A stretch of 24,373 nt of DNA from a virus, in the IMG/VR virus record IMGVR_UViG_3300005525_000101, positions 1 through 24,373 of that record; one strand, given 5' to 3'. A program made the position numbers and the translations under genes. Shown in pieces: positions 8,343 through 15,096 of the stretch; the first letter of the stretch is position 1, and each line of letters starts with the position of its first letter. A model generated the notes under the pieces. That model searched no databases, had not been told where the DNA came from, and saw only the letters and a list, made by a program, of their open reading frames with translations.

Positions 8343-10535
8343 TTAAATTAGACAAGCGCCACCGGCACAACTAATTTCCTCGATCCCGACAGTATTATCT
8401 TCAGTTTCCAATAGTTGTGTATAATCAACCTTCTTGAAACTATTAAACAAATCACAATAAATCTTCCAGTTATAAACATCCTTCATACAGTATGTTAATC
8501 TTCTGGTGTCTCCATTAAAGTATTTACCAGCAAAGTTTTTCATTTTGGTTACAAACATTAATTTAGATTCATGATGGTCTTTATTAGCTTGATTTAATAC
8601 TACATAATCACAAGCGGCCCAAAGATTATTATTGAATGCGTTTAGTGCAAGCTCTATTAATCCAGAACACCATAGCGCAGCATCTCCGTACTCTTTAACT
8701 ATTTCTCTACTAGTATAAACAGTAGTAAATGGGGCTTGTGGATAGTCTTTATCTCCGCTTTGAGGAATTAGACTAATACCAGCAAAATACTTTCTATTGT
8801 CATAAATATACTTTGTAACATCATCCCATTCATCTGGTTTTACTGTTACAGTATTACTAACATTGTGACATAAATATTTTTGAGTACATAAATGAGTATT
8901 TTTACCACTTTGCACCCAATGCTTTTGAGTATCCTTAACTACAGATAACATCTCTATAGCTGGTAATTGATTTTTAAGTTTAGCCCCATCTGGAACCTCT
9001 ATGGGAAATTTTATAACCTCATCGGTATTATTGGCAGACCACGATGATTTTTCGCATGACTGCGGATTTATTTTCTTAAAGTGCTGGTAGGGCGCCTCTA
9101 AAATATTGGCCTGTACATGGCGTATATATCGTTTAGCATGGTGTGGGTGGATACCGGATGAAGTACCTAGCATAGAACTTGCGGTTCCTTCTGGCTTCAA
9201 GCAAGTCACCCGTGCTGCTTGGTTTATGCCAATTTTTTTAGCTATTTCTTTATTAGTTTCTACTGCAACTTTAGCACCAGTTTTGAGTACCTTTTCTGAC
9301 AATATCAAATCATGTTTCTCCATAATACCTGTCATTGATACTCCCAATAATGATTCTTTACAAAAAATCTTTTCTGATATTTTACCAAGATAATCTAAAT
9401 TTGTAAACCCGGCTTGTAAAGTACCTATTATAGCAGCGGCTTTGCATCTTTCATAAAAATCATTTTCATCTTCTAATGAAGAACAGTTGATAGTGCTCAA
9501 ATTACATCCTTGCCATCCACTAGCGCCACTATCAATATCAACAGGATATAGGTTAACCTCGACACACGGATTGAATACCATTTCTGTTGATTCTGCCCAA
9601 ATAAATCCTGGCTCACCAAACTCTTTAACGCTTTCCATTAAAATTTGGAACTCTTCAAATGTTGTTTGTTCTTTTAATAATAATGCAGAATTATTACTTC
9701 GGGCTCTTTGAGGATTCTCTATAAACCAGTTACCCGTTTTTGCCTTAGCCATCTCTTCATCTTCTGGACTAAATAATGCTAAACTAGCAGATCTTCTAAC
9801 ACCGCCACTTAATACAGCATCACTACTGTGCATAACAATATCATAAGCATCAATTGGTCTTAATTTTTTCTGACCATTTCTAATACAACGATCTAGTAGT
9901 GCTCTTATTTTTTCTAGGCCGTTTGCTAGTGGTTCATAACCGGGGGCTTTACCAACCCCACTAGCCAGCGACGATCCTTTTGCTCTAATATTTGAATAAT
10001 CAAAAACCACATGAGTATTCTTATATTGCTTAAATTCTTCTACAGGCTTGCTAGAATAGCTGCTTAATAAGACACCTAGAGCATCAGCCCATCCTTCGAT
10101 ACTGTCATCGATAACATATTTTGTGGCTGTTTCTGGTTCTGGATTGTGTTCTAGCGAAGGTAGTTTTGATACATGGTGCTTTTGTACACTAAATCCTGTG
10201 CCACTACCACACAACAATAGCCAAAAACATTCTTGGAAAAATCTTAAACGATCACAATAACTTGCTGTACAATTAAAAATTTTACTATTTCTTTTTAGTA
10301 TTGGATCTCCACCAAACTGTAATGCTCTTTGAGATCCTAATACTTTCTTTTTATACATCATATCGTATGCCCAATTGATTTGGTCTGTTATACCAAAATC
10401 AGCATACTTTGTATGCATCATGTTTTTAACTCTTTCGACCGCTTCTTTCCAAGTTTCCCTGCGATTTTTATCTTCTAGCCAACGAGCATATTTGCTAACG
10501 AAAGTATAATTTTGCAGTTCTTGAAGAGCGGACAT
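8343..10535 (-). CDS. nrdJ: Adenosylcobalamin-dependent (class II) ribonucleotide reductase
   Basis: This 730-residue monomeric reductase makes deoxyribonucleotides from ribonucleotides using vitamin B12 radical chemistry, with no small subunit or oxygen. Catalytic residues are visible: the first redox cysteine C89 (FNCTAS), the radical cysteine and glutamate in NPCVE (C324, E326), and the second redox cysteine C344 in GCNLSTIN. The C-terminal swinging pair sits in SCAGGACLI (C723, C728), with the same five-residue spacing as Lactobacillus RTPR. The length also fits that monomeric ribonucleoside-triphosphate reductase. AGGAG is five bases before the ATG and overlaps the stop of the 46-residue gene upstream, implying coupling. 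Activity depends on host or scavenged cobalamin. Confidence 0.93.
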   Translation of the reverse strand: MSALQELQNYTFVSKYARWLEDKNRRETWKEAVERVKNMMHTKYADFGITDQINWAYDMMYKKKVLGSQRALQFGGDPILKRNSKIFNCTASYCDRLRFFQECFWLLLCGSGTGFSVQKHHVSKLPSLEHNPEPETATKYVIDDSIEGWADALGVLLSSYSSKPVEEFKQYKNTHVVFDYSNIRAKGSSLASGVGKAPGYEPLANGLEKIRALLDRCIRNGQKKLRPIDAYDIVMHSSDAVLSGGVRRSASLALFSPEDEEMAKAKTGNWFIENPQRARSNNSALLLKEQTTFEEFQILMESVKEFGEPGFIWAESTEMVFNPCVEVNLYPVDIDSGASGWQGCNLSTINCSSLEDENDFYERCKAAAIIGTLQAGFTNLDYLGKISEKIFCKESLLGVSMTGIMEKHDLILSEKVLKTGAKVAVETNKEIAKKIGINQAARVTCLKPEGTASSMLGTSSGIHPHHAKRYIRHVQANILEAPYQHFKKINPQSCEKSSWSANNTDEVIKFPIEVPDGAKLKNQLPAIEMLSVVKDTQKHWVQSGKNTHLCTQKYLCHNVSNTVTVKPDEWDDVTKYIYDNRKYFAGISLIPQSGDKDYPQAPFTTVYTSREIVKEYGDAALWCSGLIELALNAFNNNLWAACDYVVLNQANKDHHESKLMFVTKMKNFAGKYFNGDTRRLTYCMKDVYNWKIYCDLFNSFKKVDYTQLLETEDNTVGIEEISCAGGACLI

Positions 10536-10540
10536 ATTAT

Positions 10541-10545
10541 CTCCT
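10541..10545 (-). promoter_or_regulatory. Ribosome-binding site of nrdJ, inside the stop of the small gene
   Basis: AGGAG lies five bases before the reductase ATG. The TAG stop of the 46-residue gene shares its first bases, so ribosomes ending there land on the reductase start. Confidence 0.65.
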
Positions 10546-10684
10546 ATTTATCTGTATCTATTAAAGTAAGAAGGCCAAATAAGACTAGGCCATGAAAAGA
10601 ATAGTTTATCATTTCGGGATTTTGTGTGAACCATCGTTGATAAAAATAGATTCCTATGCTAATATAAAATGCTATCTTGTACAT
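10544..10684 (-). CDS. Hidden 46-residue hydrophobic peptide between dCMP deaminase and nrdJ
   Basis: Reading the gap shows an ORF beginning MYKIAFYISIGIYFYQRW and ending LLTLIDTDK. Its ATG forms TAATG with the deaminase stop, and its TAG overlaps the nrdJ ribosome-binding site, so it fills the space with no slack. Two hydrophobic stretches (about residues 3-15 and 29-42) separated by a polar turn suggest a small helical-hairpin membrane protein. No family is recognised. A membrane protein between two soluble nucleotide enzymes is odd: it may recruit them to the membrane, act on the envelope early, or be a non-functional filler. There is no strong ribosome-binding site of its own. Confidence 0.6.
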   Translation of the reverse strand: MYKIAFYISIGIYFYQRWFTQNPEMINYSFHGLVLFGLLTLIDTDK

Positions 10685-11154
10685 TATAATACACCACACA
10701 ATTGTTTCAGCCACGAAAGGTCTGGATCGATATATAAAATTTTGATTCCGCTCATTGAGACAAAAGTATCAAATCTGTCTTTTGCTTTTTGATCGAATAG
10801 ATGGGTTCCATGATCTTTTGTCATAACAACCGTAGAAACTCCTTCTTGCCATAAAGCCATTATACAGTCGTTGCAGCTTTGACCAGTTACATATGCTATG
10901 CCATTATCCGGCCTAACTATACAATTAGAAAGAGCATTTCTTTCGGCATGAATCATCCAAGGATATTTTTCTGGTCTAGTTTTGGGTAGTTTTGAATCAT
11001 CTAATCCTCTTGGAAATCCATTGTATCCTACTCCTAGAATACGATTATGAGAATCTGTGATCACACAACCATGCTGAGTTTGCTCATCATGACTACGTTG
11101 AGAAACAACTTTTGCTAAACCTAAAAAATAATCTGTCCACGATGGTCTGTTCAT
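10684..11154 (-). CDS. dCMP deaminase (zinc-dependent cytidine/deoxycytidylate deaminase family)
   Basis: This enzyme converts dCMP to dUMP, feeding thymidylate synthesis. The zinc and catalytic residues are present: HAE at 69-71 in MIHAERNAL, and C94 and C97 in QSCNDCIM. The usual proline before the first cysteine of PCxxC is a serine. The VGYNGFPRG motif (residues 42-50) is typical of phage and bacterial dCMP deaminases. The frame can be extended to a TTG at 11172, but I chose the ATG at 11154 (156 residues) because a near-consensus promoter ends just before it. No ribosome-binding site is present, consistent with a leaderless message. Confidence 0.88.
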   Translation of the reverse strand: MNRPSWTDYFLGLAKVVSQRSHDEQTQHGCVITDSHNRILGVGYNGFPRGLDDSKLPKTRPEKYPWMIHAERNALSNCIVRPDNGIAYVTGQSCNDCIMALWQEGVSTVVMTKDHGTHLFDQKAKDRFDTFVSMSGIKILYIDPDLSWLKQLCGVL

Positions 11155-11188
11155 ACAACTATTATATGCCAACAGTTCACAGAGTCAA
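11154..11188 (-). promoter_or_regulatory. Near-consensus sigma-70 promoter, probably giving a leaderless dCMP deaminase mRNA
   Basis: On the minus strand TTGACT (11183..11188) and TATAAT (11161..11166) are 16 bases apart. Six bases (11155..11160) separate TATAAT from the ATG, so the predicted start point is the A of that ATG. The -10 box is perfect and the -35 box differs from TTGACA in one base. The site lies between the end of the DUF1552 gene and the nucleotide-metabolism operon. Host RNA polymerase could read it early in infection. Confidence 0.65.
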
Positions 11189-11195
11189 GACACAA

Positions 11196-12431
11196 TTATA
11201 GTATTTCTGTTAATGGACCAGACTGTTCGGCTGCTGCCATTTCTAAATCAAGCTCTCCAAATTTTTCTCTGTTATCTCCAACAGCATGTAGCAGCGATAG
11301 ATAGAGATTGCGAATGGTTCTGTTGCCGGTACTACCATAAGCTGGATATTGTAAAAATCTACCATCGGTTTTTAGTCTGCCGCCTAAATTACCTATCAAT
11401 ACAATAGGCCATTCGGCACAAAAACCATGATGACCCTCACCAGAGTCGCTCATCCAAACTATAAGACTATTATCAAGCATTGTACCATCGCCCTCTTTAA
11501 TAGAATCGAGTCTATTAGCAATATCTAATACTCTTTCAGCATGATATTTACGAATTGGTACAGATAAATTATCTGGTCCATTCATATGACCAATAGCATG
11601 ACCATCAATATCAATACCTAAAGATTTCCATGTATGATATTGTTGAATTCCACCAGCAGCATCTAAAGTAACTATATTTGTTAGTCCACTAATAAGAGCT
11701 GACACTAAAATATCACACTGAGATTCAAATCTATCGATATTTAATTCACTATGAAATTTATCTGTTATTGGTTGGTTTCGTCTAATCTTATCCTGAATTT
11801 TAATAGTTTCATTTTGTCTATATAAAATCTCATCAAATGATTGTAAATAATTATCTAATTTAATCTTATCCATTGATGGTAAACTATTGCGTACTCTATT
11901 TATATCTGTTTTAATATAGTCTAGTAGTTTATTTCTAGCATTATATATTTTACCCGCATCGCCCTCTGCTACACTACCAAATAATGTTTGAAAAGCAACA
12001 TTTGGTTGACAAATCATTGATAGCGGTTTTTTATATCCAATAGCTGATACACTTTGAACAAAAATTGCAGATGATTGTGGAGGTATAGCTAAACCTAATA
12101 CTGGGATTATACTTTTAACAGATTCAGCTAGTGCATGATCTATAGTTTGACCAGCAACATCTTTTCTCCAATGAAAACATCCTAATCCGCCATATCCTTT
12201 TCCATGGTCTCCGCCACCAGAGACTTTATGTGATAGTTTTTGTATTATACACATTTTTTCCTTTAATGGATTAAGTGGCGCTATAGCATCTGGTAATTCT
12301 AATTCATTCAAAGATTTATCAATTATATTAGATTCACTAGTAGTTTTTATTTCTTTTGGCTGTATATGACGGGGATATAGTCCATTGGATTCAATAAAAA
12401 ATATTATACGAGGGGGGAGATTTTTCTCCAT
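11196..12431 (-). CDS. DUF1552 protein, main body (frameshifted from its signal peptide)
   Basis: The 411 residues match the planctomycete DUF1552 (HXXSHH) family along their whole length. PPRIIFFIESNGLYPRH is the usual opening strand, LKEKMCIIQKLSH follows, and the C-terminal part has YHAERVLDIANRLDSIKEGDG, LDNSLIVWMSDSGEGHHG and PIVLIGNLGG. The biochemical function of the family is unknown. Members are exported by the Tat route and usually occur beside DUF1501. Read as a separate gene it would start at an ATG with no ribosome-binding site and no signal peptide. The missing N terminus is present upstream in another frame (12391..12546), joined at a run of six C. The intact product would be about 450 residues. 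Confidence 0.8.
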   Translation of the reverse strand: MEKNLPPRIIFFIESNGLYPRHIQPKEIKTTSESNIIDKSLNELELPDAIAPLNPLKEKMCIIQKLSHKVSGGGDHGKGYGGLGCFHWRKDVAGQTIDHALAESVKSIIPVLGLAIPPQSSAIFVQSVSAIGYKKPLSMICQPNVAFQTLFGSVAEGDAGKIYNARNKLLDYIKTDINRVRNSLPSMDKIKLDNYLQSFDEILYRQNETIKIQDKIRRNQPITDKFHSELNIDRFESQCDILVSALISGLTNIVTLDAAGGIQQYHTWKSLGIDIDGHAIGHMNGPDNLSVPIRKYHAERVLDIANRLDSIKEGDGTMLDNSLIVWMSDSGEGHHGFCAEWPIVLIGNLGGRLKTDGRFLQYPAYGSTGNRTIRNLYLSLLHAVGDNREKFGELDLEMAAAEQSGPLTEIL

Positions 12432-12546
12432 TAGCTTGAGATGCTAAGGAATCTAAAAAAGGCTGTAGAATAATAGCTCCTGCACCAAGAGTTAATCCTT
12501 TTATATAATTTCTTCTATTTGTTATTGTTGGTAGAATAATACTCAT
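12391..12546 (-). CDS. Tat-like signal segment of the DUF1552 gene, in a different frame
   Basis: The ATG at 12546, two bases after the DUF1501 stop, opens a 51-codon frame. It begins MSIILPTITNRRNYIKG and continues with a hydrophobic stretch ending near FLDSLASQ. The twin arginines (11-12) followed by N-Y-I-K fit a Tat signal of DUF1552 proteins, and the next residues (GEKSPP) run into the family's conserved PPRIIFF in the next frame. Removing one C from the run at 12412..12417 would fuse the two frames. As given, the frame stops at 12391..12393. An AAGGA lies about 12 bases before the start. This is part of one gene, not an independent protein. Confidence 0.7.
   Translation of the reverse strand: MSIILPTITNRRNYIKGLTLGAGAIILQPFLDSLASQANGEKSPPSYNIFY
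12412..12417 (-). other. Run of six C where the DUF1552 reading frame shifts
   Basis: The two DUF1552 frames meet here (GGGGGG on the plus strand). One base fewer restores the full gene. The cause may be a sequencing or assembly error, a real mutation, phase variation of the run, or +1 slippage of a proline tRNA on CCC codons. Confidence 0.6.
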
Positions 12547-12548
12547 GA

Positions 12549-13934
12549 TTATATTAATTCCTTTATAAGATTACCTTCTGGTAAAAGTGGTATTGGTCGA
12601 CCAGTAAAATCATGGATAATACTTTTTGGATTAATATTCATATGATAAAATATTGTAGTCCATAAATCTTCTGGTAATATCATTCTATCTTCAACAAAAG
12701 CTCCCTTGTCATCAGACTTGCCAATAACCTGACCCATTTTAAAGCCACCACCAGAAACAAGAATTGAATATGCTTTTGACCAATGATCTCTGCCCGGCCA
12801 AATTTTTCCACCTTTACCAGATTTATATTCTAATTTTGGAGTGTGTCCAAATTCACCCATTACTACAATCATAACATCCTTATCTAATCCTCTATCATAA
12901 ACATCTTCTATTAGAGCAGCTATGGCTTCGTCATATAATGGCGCTCTAAATTTCATATCATCAAATAAATGAGTATTAACAGCATGACAATCCCAGTTAT
13001 AATAAGTATTATCTGTCGGCGGTTTAATAGATACACTAGGATTACTCATAGTAACAATAACACTACCGCATCCAGCTTCGATTAATCGTCTTGCCATTAA
13101 AGCTCTTTGTCCCCAGGCGTGTTGACCATACTTTAATCTTATATTTTCTTTTTCTAGAGAAACATCAAACGCAGCTTTCACAGAGGAACTAAATAATAAA
13201 TTTTGTGCCTGATCATGAAACTTATCCATAGTAGACATCGATTTTGTTAAATCTATTGAGCGATCAACTTTATCTATAGATTTGAGTAAATTCATTCTAT
13301 TATCTAGTCTTTCAGAAGTTAAACCCATGCTTAGGGATAATGAATTAACTTTAAAATTATGTTTTGATGGATCCCCATCAACTTCAAATGGGGTATACTG
13401 TGGTCCTAGATATGCTGCGCCCAAAGCTATGCTATCGGGTTTGGTTGCTCCACTATCTCCTAAAATAATACTATTAGGTATAGATGATGTATTATTTTTT
13501 TCTGTAAATCTATTTATCATTGAACAGGTTGACGGGTGGTCATTAATAGTTCCTGTTGGTGTTGCTGGTCTTCTAGCCATCATAACTCTTTTAGAGCCGC
13601 CACCATGATCGGTAAAAGAATGACTCATTGAGCGAATAATAGTAAACTTGTCTGCAATCTTGGATTGCTTTGGAAATAGTTCACTTATTTGTATACCATT
13701 AATATTAGTATTAATTGGTTTTAATAGACCTCTATATTCGTCTGGCGCTTGCGGTTTAAGATCATACGTTTCTAACTGAGAAACACCACCGGGTAACCAT
13801 ATAAAAATCAAAGACTTTCTAGGTTTGGGTTCTACTGCTTGTAGTTGGATCATATCCGATAATGTCAATCCAGCAAATCCTAAAGAACCAATTTCTAGAA
13901 AAGATCTTCTATCAATAGGCCCGCAGCATCTCAT
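12549..13934 (-). CDS. DUF1501 protein with Tat signal
   Basis: This 461-residue protein is an intact DUF1501 member, related to the sulfatase/alkaline-phosphatase fold. The N terminus CCGPIDRRSFLEIGSLGFAG is a Tat signal (RR at 9-10). Family landmarks follow: WLPGGVSQLETYDLKP, a DHGGGSKRVMMARR segment, NWDCHAVNTHLFDDM, VMGEFGHTPKL and GRDHWSKAYSILVSGGGF. Its enzymatic role is not established. Such proteins are numerous in Planctomycetes and are thought to act outside the cytoplasm. The start overlaps the GlsB-like stop as ATGA and the stop lies two bases before the DUF1552 signal segment. A phage copy is unusual. Base composition matches its neighbours, so the acquisition does not look recent. 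Confidence 0.9.
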   Translation of the reverse strand: MRCCGPIDRRSFLEIGSLGFAGLTLSDMIQLQAVEPKPRKSLIFIWLPGGVSQLETYDLKPQAPDEYRGLLKPINTNINGIQISELFPKQSKIADKFTIIRSMSHSFTDHGGGSKRVMMARRPATPTGTINDHPSTCSMINRFTEKNNTSSIPNSIILGDSGATKPDSIALGAAYLGPQYTPFEVDGDPSKHNFKVNSLSLSMGLTSERLDNRMNLLKSIDKVDRSIDLTKSMSTMDKFHDQAQNLLFSSSVKAAFDVSLEKENIRLKYGQHAWGQRALMARRLIEAGCGSVIVTMSNPSVSIKPPTDNTYYNWDCHAVNTHLFDDMKFRAPLYDEAIAALIEDVYDRGLDKDVMIVVMGEFGHTPKLEYKSGKGGKIWPGRDHWSKAYSILVSGGGFKMGQVIGKSDDKGAFVEDRMILPEDLWTTIFYHMNINPKSIIHDFTGRPIPLLPEGNLIKELI

Positions 13935-14179
13935 TTTAACACTAATTTATTATATACTATTAGTGATACTATTGATCCAGCAATACCCATAAAAATACCA
14001 GCAGGAGATACTGAACTATATGACCCTAATAGGTATAGTATGGCTCCACCAGTATACGAACCAATTACGCCTAAAGCAACAGTTTTCACAAAGCCAAAAT
14101 TTTCTTCACCAGGTACTATGCTCTTGGCTATGGAACCCACAAATAAACCATATACACACCATACTATAATATCAAACAT
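13931..14179 (-). CDS. GlsB/YeaQ/YmgE-type small membrane protein
   Basis: This is an 82-residue, very hydrophobic protein. It has a glycine-rich pattern (GLFVGSIAKSIVPGEENFG, then ALGVIGSYTGGAILY, then GIFMGIAGSIVSLIV) typical of the transglycosylase-associated GlsB/YeaQ family with three membrane helices. Its function is unknown in bacteria, where it is linked to stress responses. The frame opens at 14185, but GGAG lies seven bases before the ATG at 14179, which also gives the normal family N terminus. It overlaps the previous gene and runs by ATGA into DUF1501, suggesting a role at the inner membrane together with the exported pair. Confidence 0.8.
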   Translation of the reverse strand: MFDIIVWCVYGLFVGSIAKSIVPGEENFGFVKTVALGVIGSYTGGAILYLLGSYSSVSPAGIFMGIAGSIVSLIVYNKLVLK

Positions 14180-14564
14180 GGGCATTCTCCACTAGGGTTA
14201 TTACTTCTTCTTGAGTTACATTTTCTCCACTATCTAATATAGCATTTAATAGCTGGAAACTATATTTTTGGTAGTCTTCTGGACTTAGTTCACGACGAAG
14301 AACTTTTTTGATTCTCATTTTAGTAAACCATCCCCGACGACTACTATACGACTTAATATTTTCACCATAAAGACCGTACTTCTGTTCTGCTGAACAATCT
14401 GAGCTTAATTTATTTTTATTACATTCTTGTAATATTCTTACAAGAGTTAATACTATACTAATAATCATTAATATGGCAATAACACTACCAAACTTTTGAT
14501 CTTCCGAAATATTAGTTTTATGAAGTATTTTTGTGGCTATATTTTTTAATTCAATATTATTCAT
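14172..14564 (-). CDS. Single-span membrane protein of unknown function
   Basis: This 130-residue protein has one clear membrane segment at residues 27-44 (SVIAILMIISIVLTLVRI). A basic region follows (SSRRGWFTKMRIKKVLRREL, about 73-92), then a helical tail. The N-terminal 25 residues and the C-terminal half are soluble. No family recognised. It is joined by ATGA to the secreted CxxCxGxG gene upstream and overlaps the GlsB-like gene. Its size and topology would permit an inner-membrane partner role in lysis or export, but there is no direct evidence. Confidence 0.7.
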   Translation of the reverse strand: MNNIELKNIATKILHKTNISEDQKFGSVIAILMIISIVLTLVRILQECNKNKLSSDCSAEQKYGLYGENIKSYSSRRGWFTKMRIKKVLRRELSPEDYQKYSFQLLNAILDSGENVTQEEVITLVENAHV

Positions 14565-14929
14565 CTCTTATAAACTCTCTGTGGGTAATATATTTTTCTA
14601 GGAGGAGAAGTTTGATAAGCTTTAGGAATATCACACTGGGTATCATTACATTGTGGAATCTGTTTTATAACCGACTGTGGGTGGGTAATATTTTGAGTTT
14701 TTGGTGGTTCACAGTATCCACAATCCACCATTTTTATACCGTCGCCACTAAGATACTTACCAGTACCTTTACAAATAGGACAATTTTTTCTAGCATATTT
14801 GTGATCTACTGGACTATTTTGTGCTTTGATTATACCGCCACTCAAAACAACAGAGGATAGTGTGGAGCCGGTATATTGACTACCAAAAATTAATACCGAG
14901 GCTAATAGTACAAAAGATAGTGTTTTCAT
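14561..14929 (-). CDS. Secreted cysteine-motif protein, DnaJ-zinc-finger-like
   Basis: This 122-residue protein has an N-terminal signal peptide (hydrophobic from about residue 5 to 16, with a possible cut before QNSP near residue 37). The mature part contains C50-x2-C53 within CPICKGTG and C70-x2-C73. That resembles one DnaJ CxxCxGxG zinc-binding half-site, with the second GxG missing. A further C94/C99 pair is present and the tail is rich in proline, tyrosine and basic residues. It is probably exported, so cysteines may bind zinc or form disulphides. Starts and stops overlap both neighbours as ATGA. Function unknown. Confidence 0.7.
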   Translation of the reverse strand: MKTLSFVLLASVLIFGSQYTGSTLSSVVLSGGIIKAQNSPVDHKYARKNCPICKGTGKYLSGDGIKMVDCGYCEPPKTQNITHPQSVIKQIPQCNDTQCDIPKAYQTSPPRKIYYPQRVYKR

Positions 14930-15087
14930 TTTTTCTTACGTCTCCATCTTGGGCGCCACCTTTTATCATCTTCTACAGAAGAATCATCTTCAATAGTTTT
15001 TGGAGCAAACATCTTTAGTACAGCTAGTATAAAAGTTAATAGCATAGAGATTAATCTTTGAAGAGCTATTCTGTCTAATAGTTTCAT
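14926..15087 (-). CDS. Hidden 53-residue membrane protein
   Basis: This gene fills the gap between the papain-like protease and the secreted cysteine-motif gene. It has a strong AAGGAG site six bases before the ATG, overlapping the protease stop (TAAGGAG), and an ATGA overlap with the gene downstream. The protein starts MKLLDRIALQRLISMLL and has one membrane helix (about residues 12-28). An acidic stretch (EDDSSVEDD) follows, then a very basic tail (KRWRPRWRRKKK). Small one-helix proteins with charged tails beside holins and lysins can be antiholins, spanin parts or lysis regulators. Which of these, if any, cannot be told here. Confidence 0.7.
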   Translation of the reverse strand: MKLLDRIALQRLISMLLTFILAVLKMFAPKTIEDDSSVEDDKRWRPRWRRKKK

Positions 15088-15096
15088 AAAATCTCC

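Noticed and set aside
10592-10792. A 66-codon plus-strand frame near the nrdJ/dCMP deaminase gap
   Set aside because: It overlaps the end of the deaminase gene and the hidden 46-residue gene, which has far better junction evidence.
11155-11172. TTG start adding six residues to dCMP deaminase
   Set aside because: It would lie between the -35 and -10 boxes or over the -10 box of the promoter, with no ribosome-binding site. The ATG at 11154 matches the predicted transcript start.
13282-13608. A 108-codon plus-strand frame
   Set aside because: It is fully opposite the DUF1501 gene, whose family match is certain.
14531-14860. A 109-codon plus-strand frame rich in aromatic and hydrophobic residues
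   Set aside because: It lies opposite two well-coupled minus-strand genes (secreted cysteine-motif and single-span membrane protein) and has no recognisable motif. The composition is what AT-rich coding DNA gives on the other strand.
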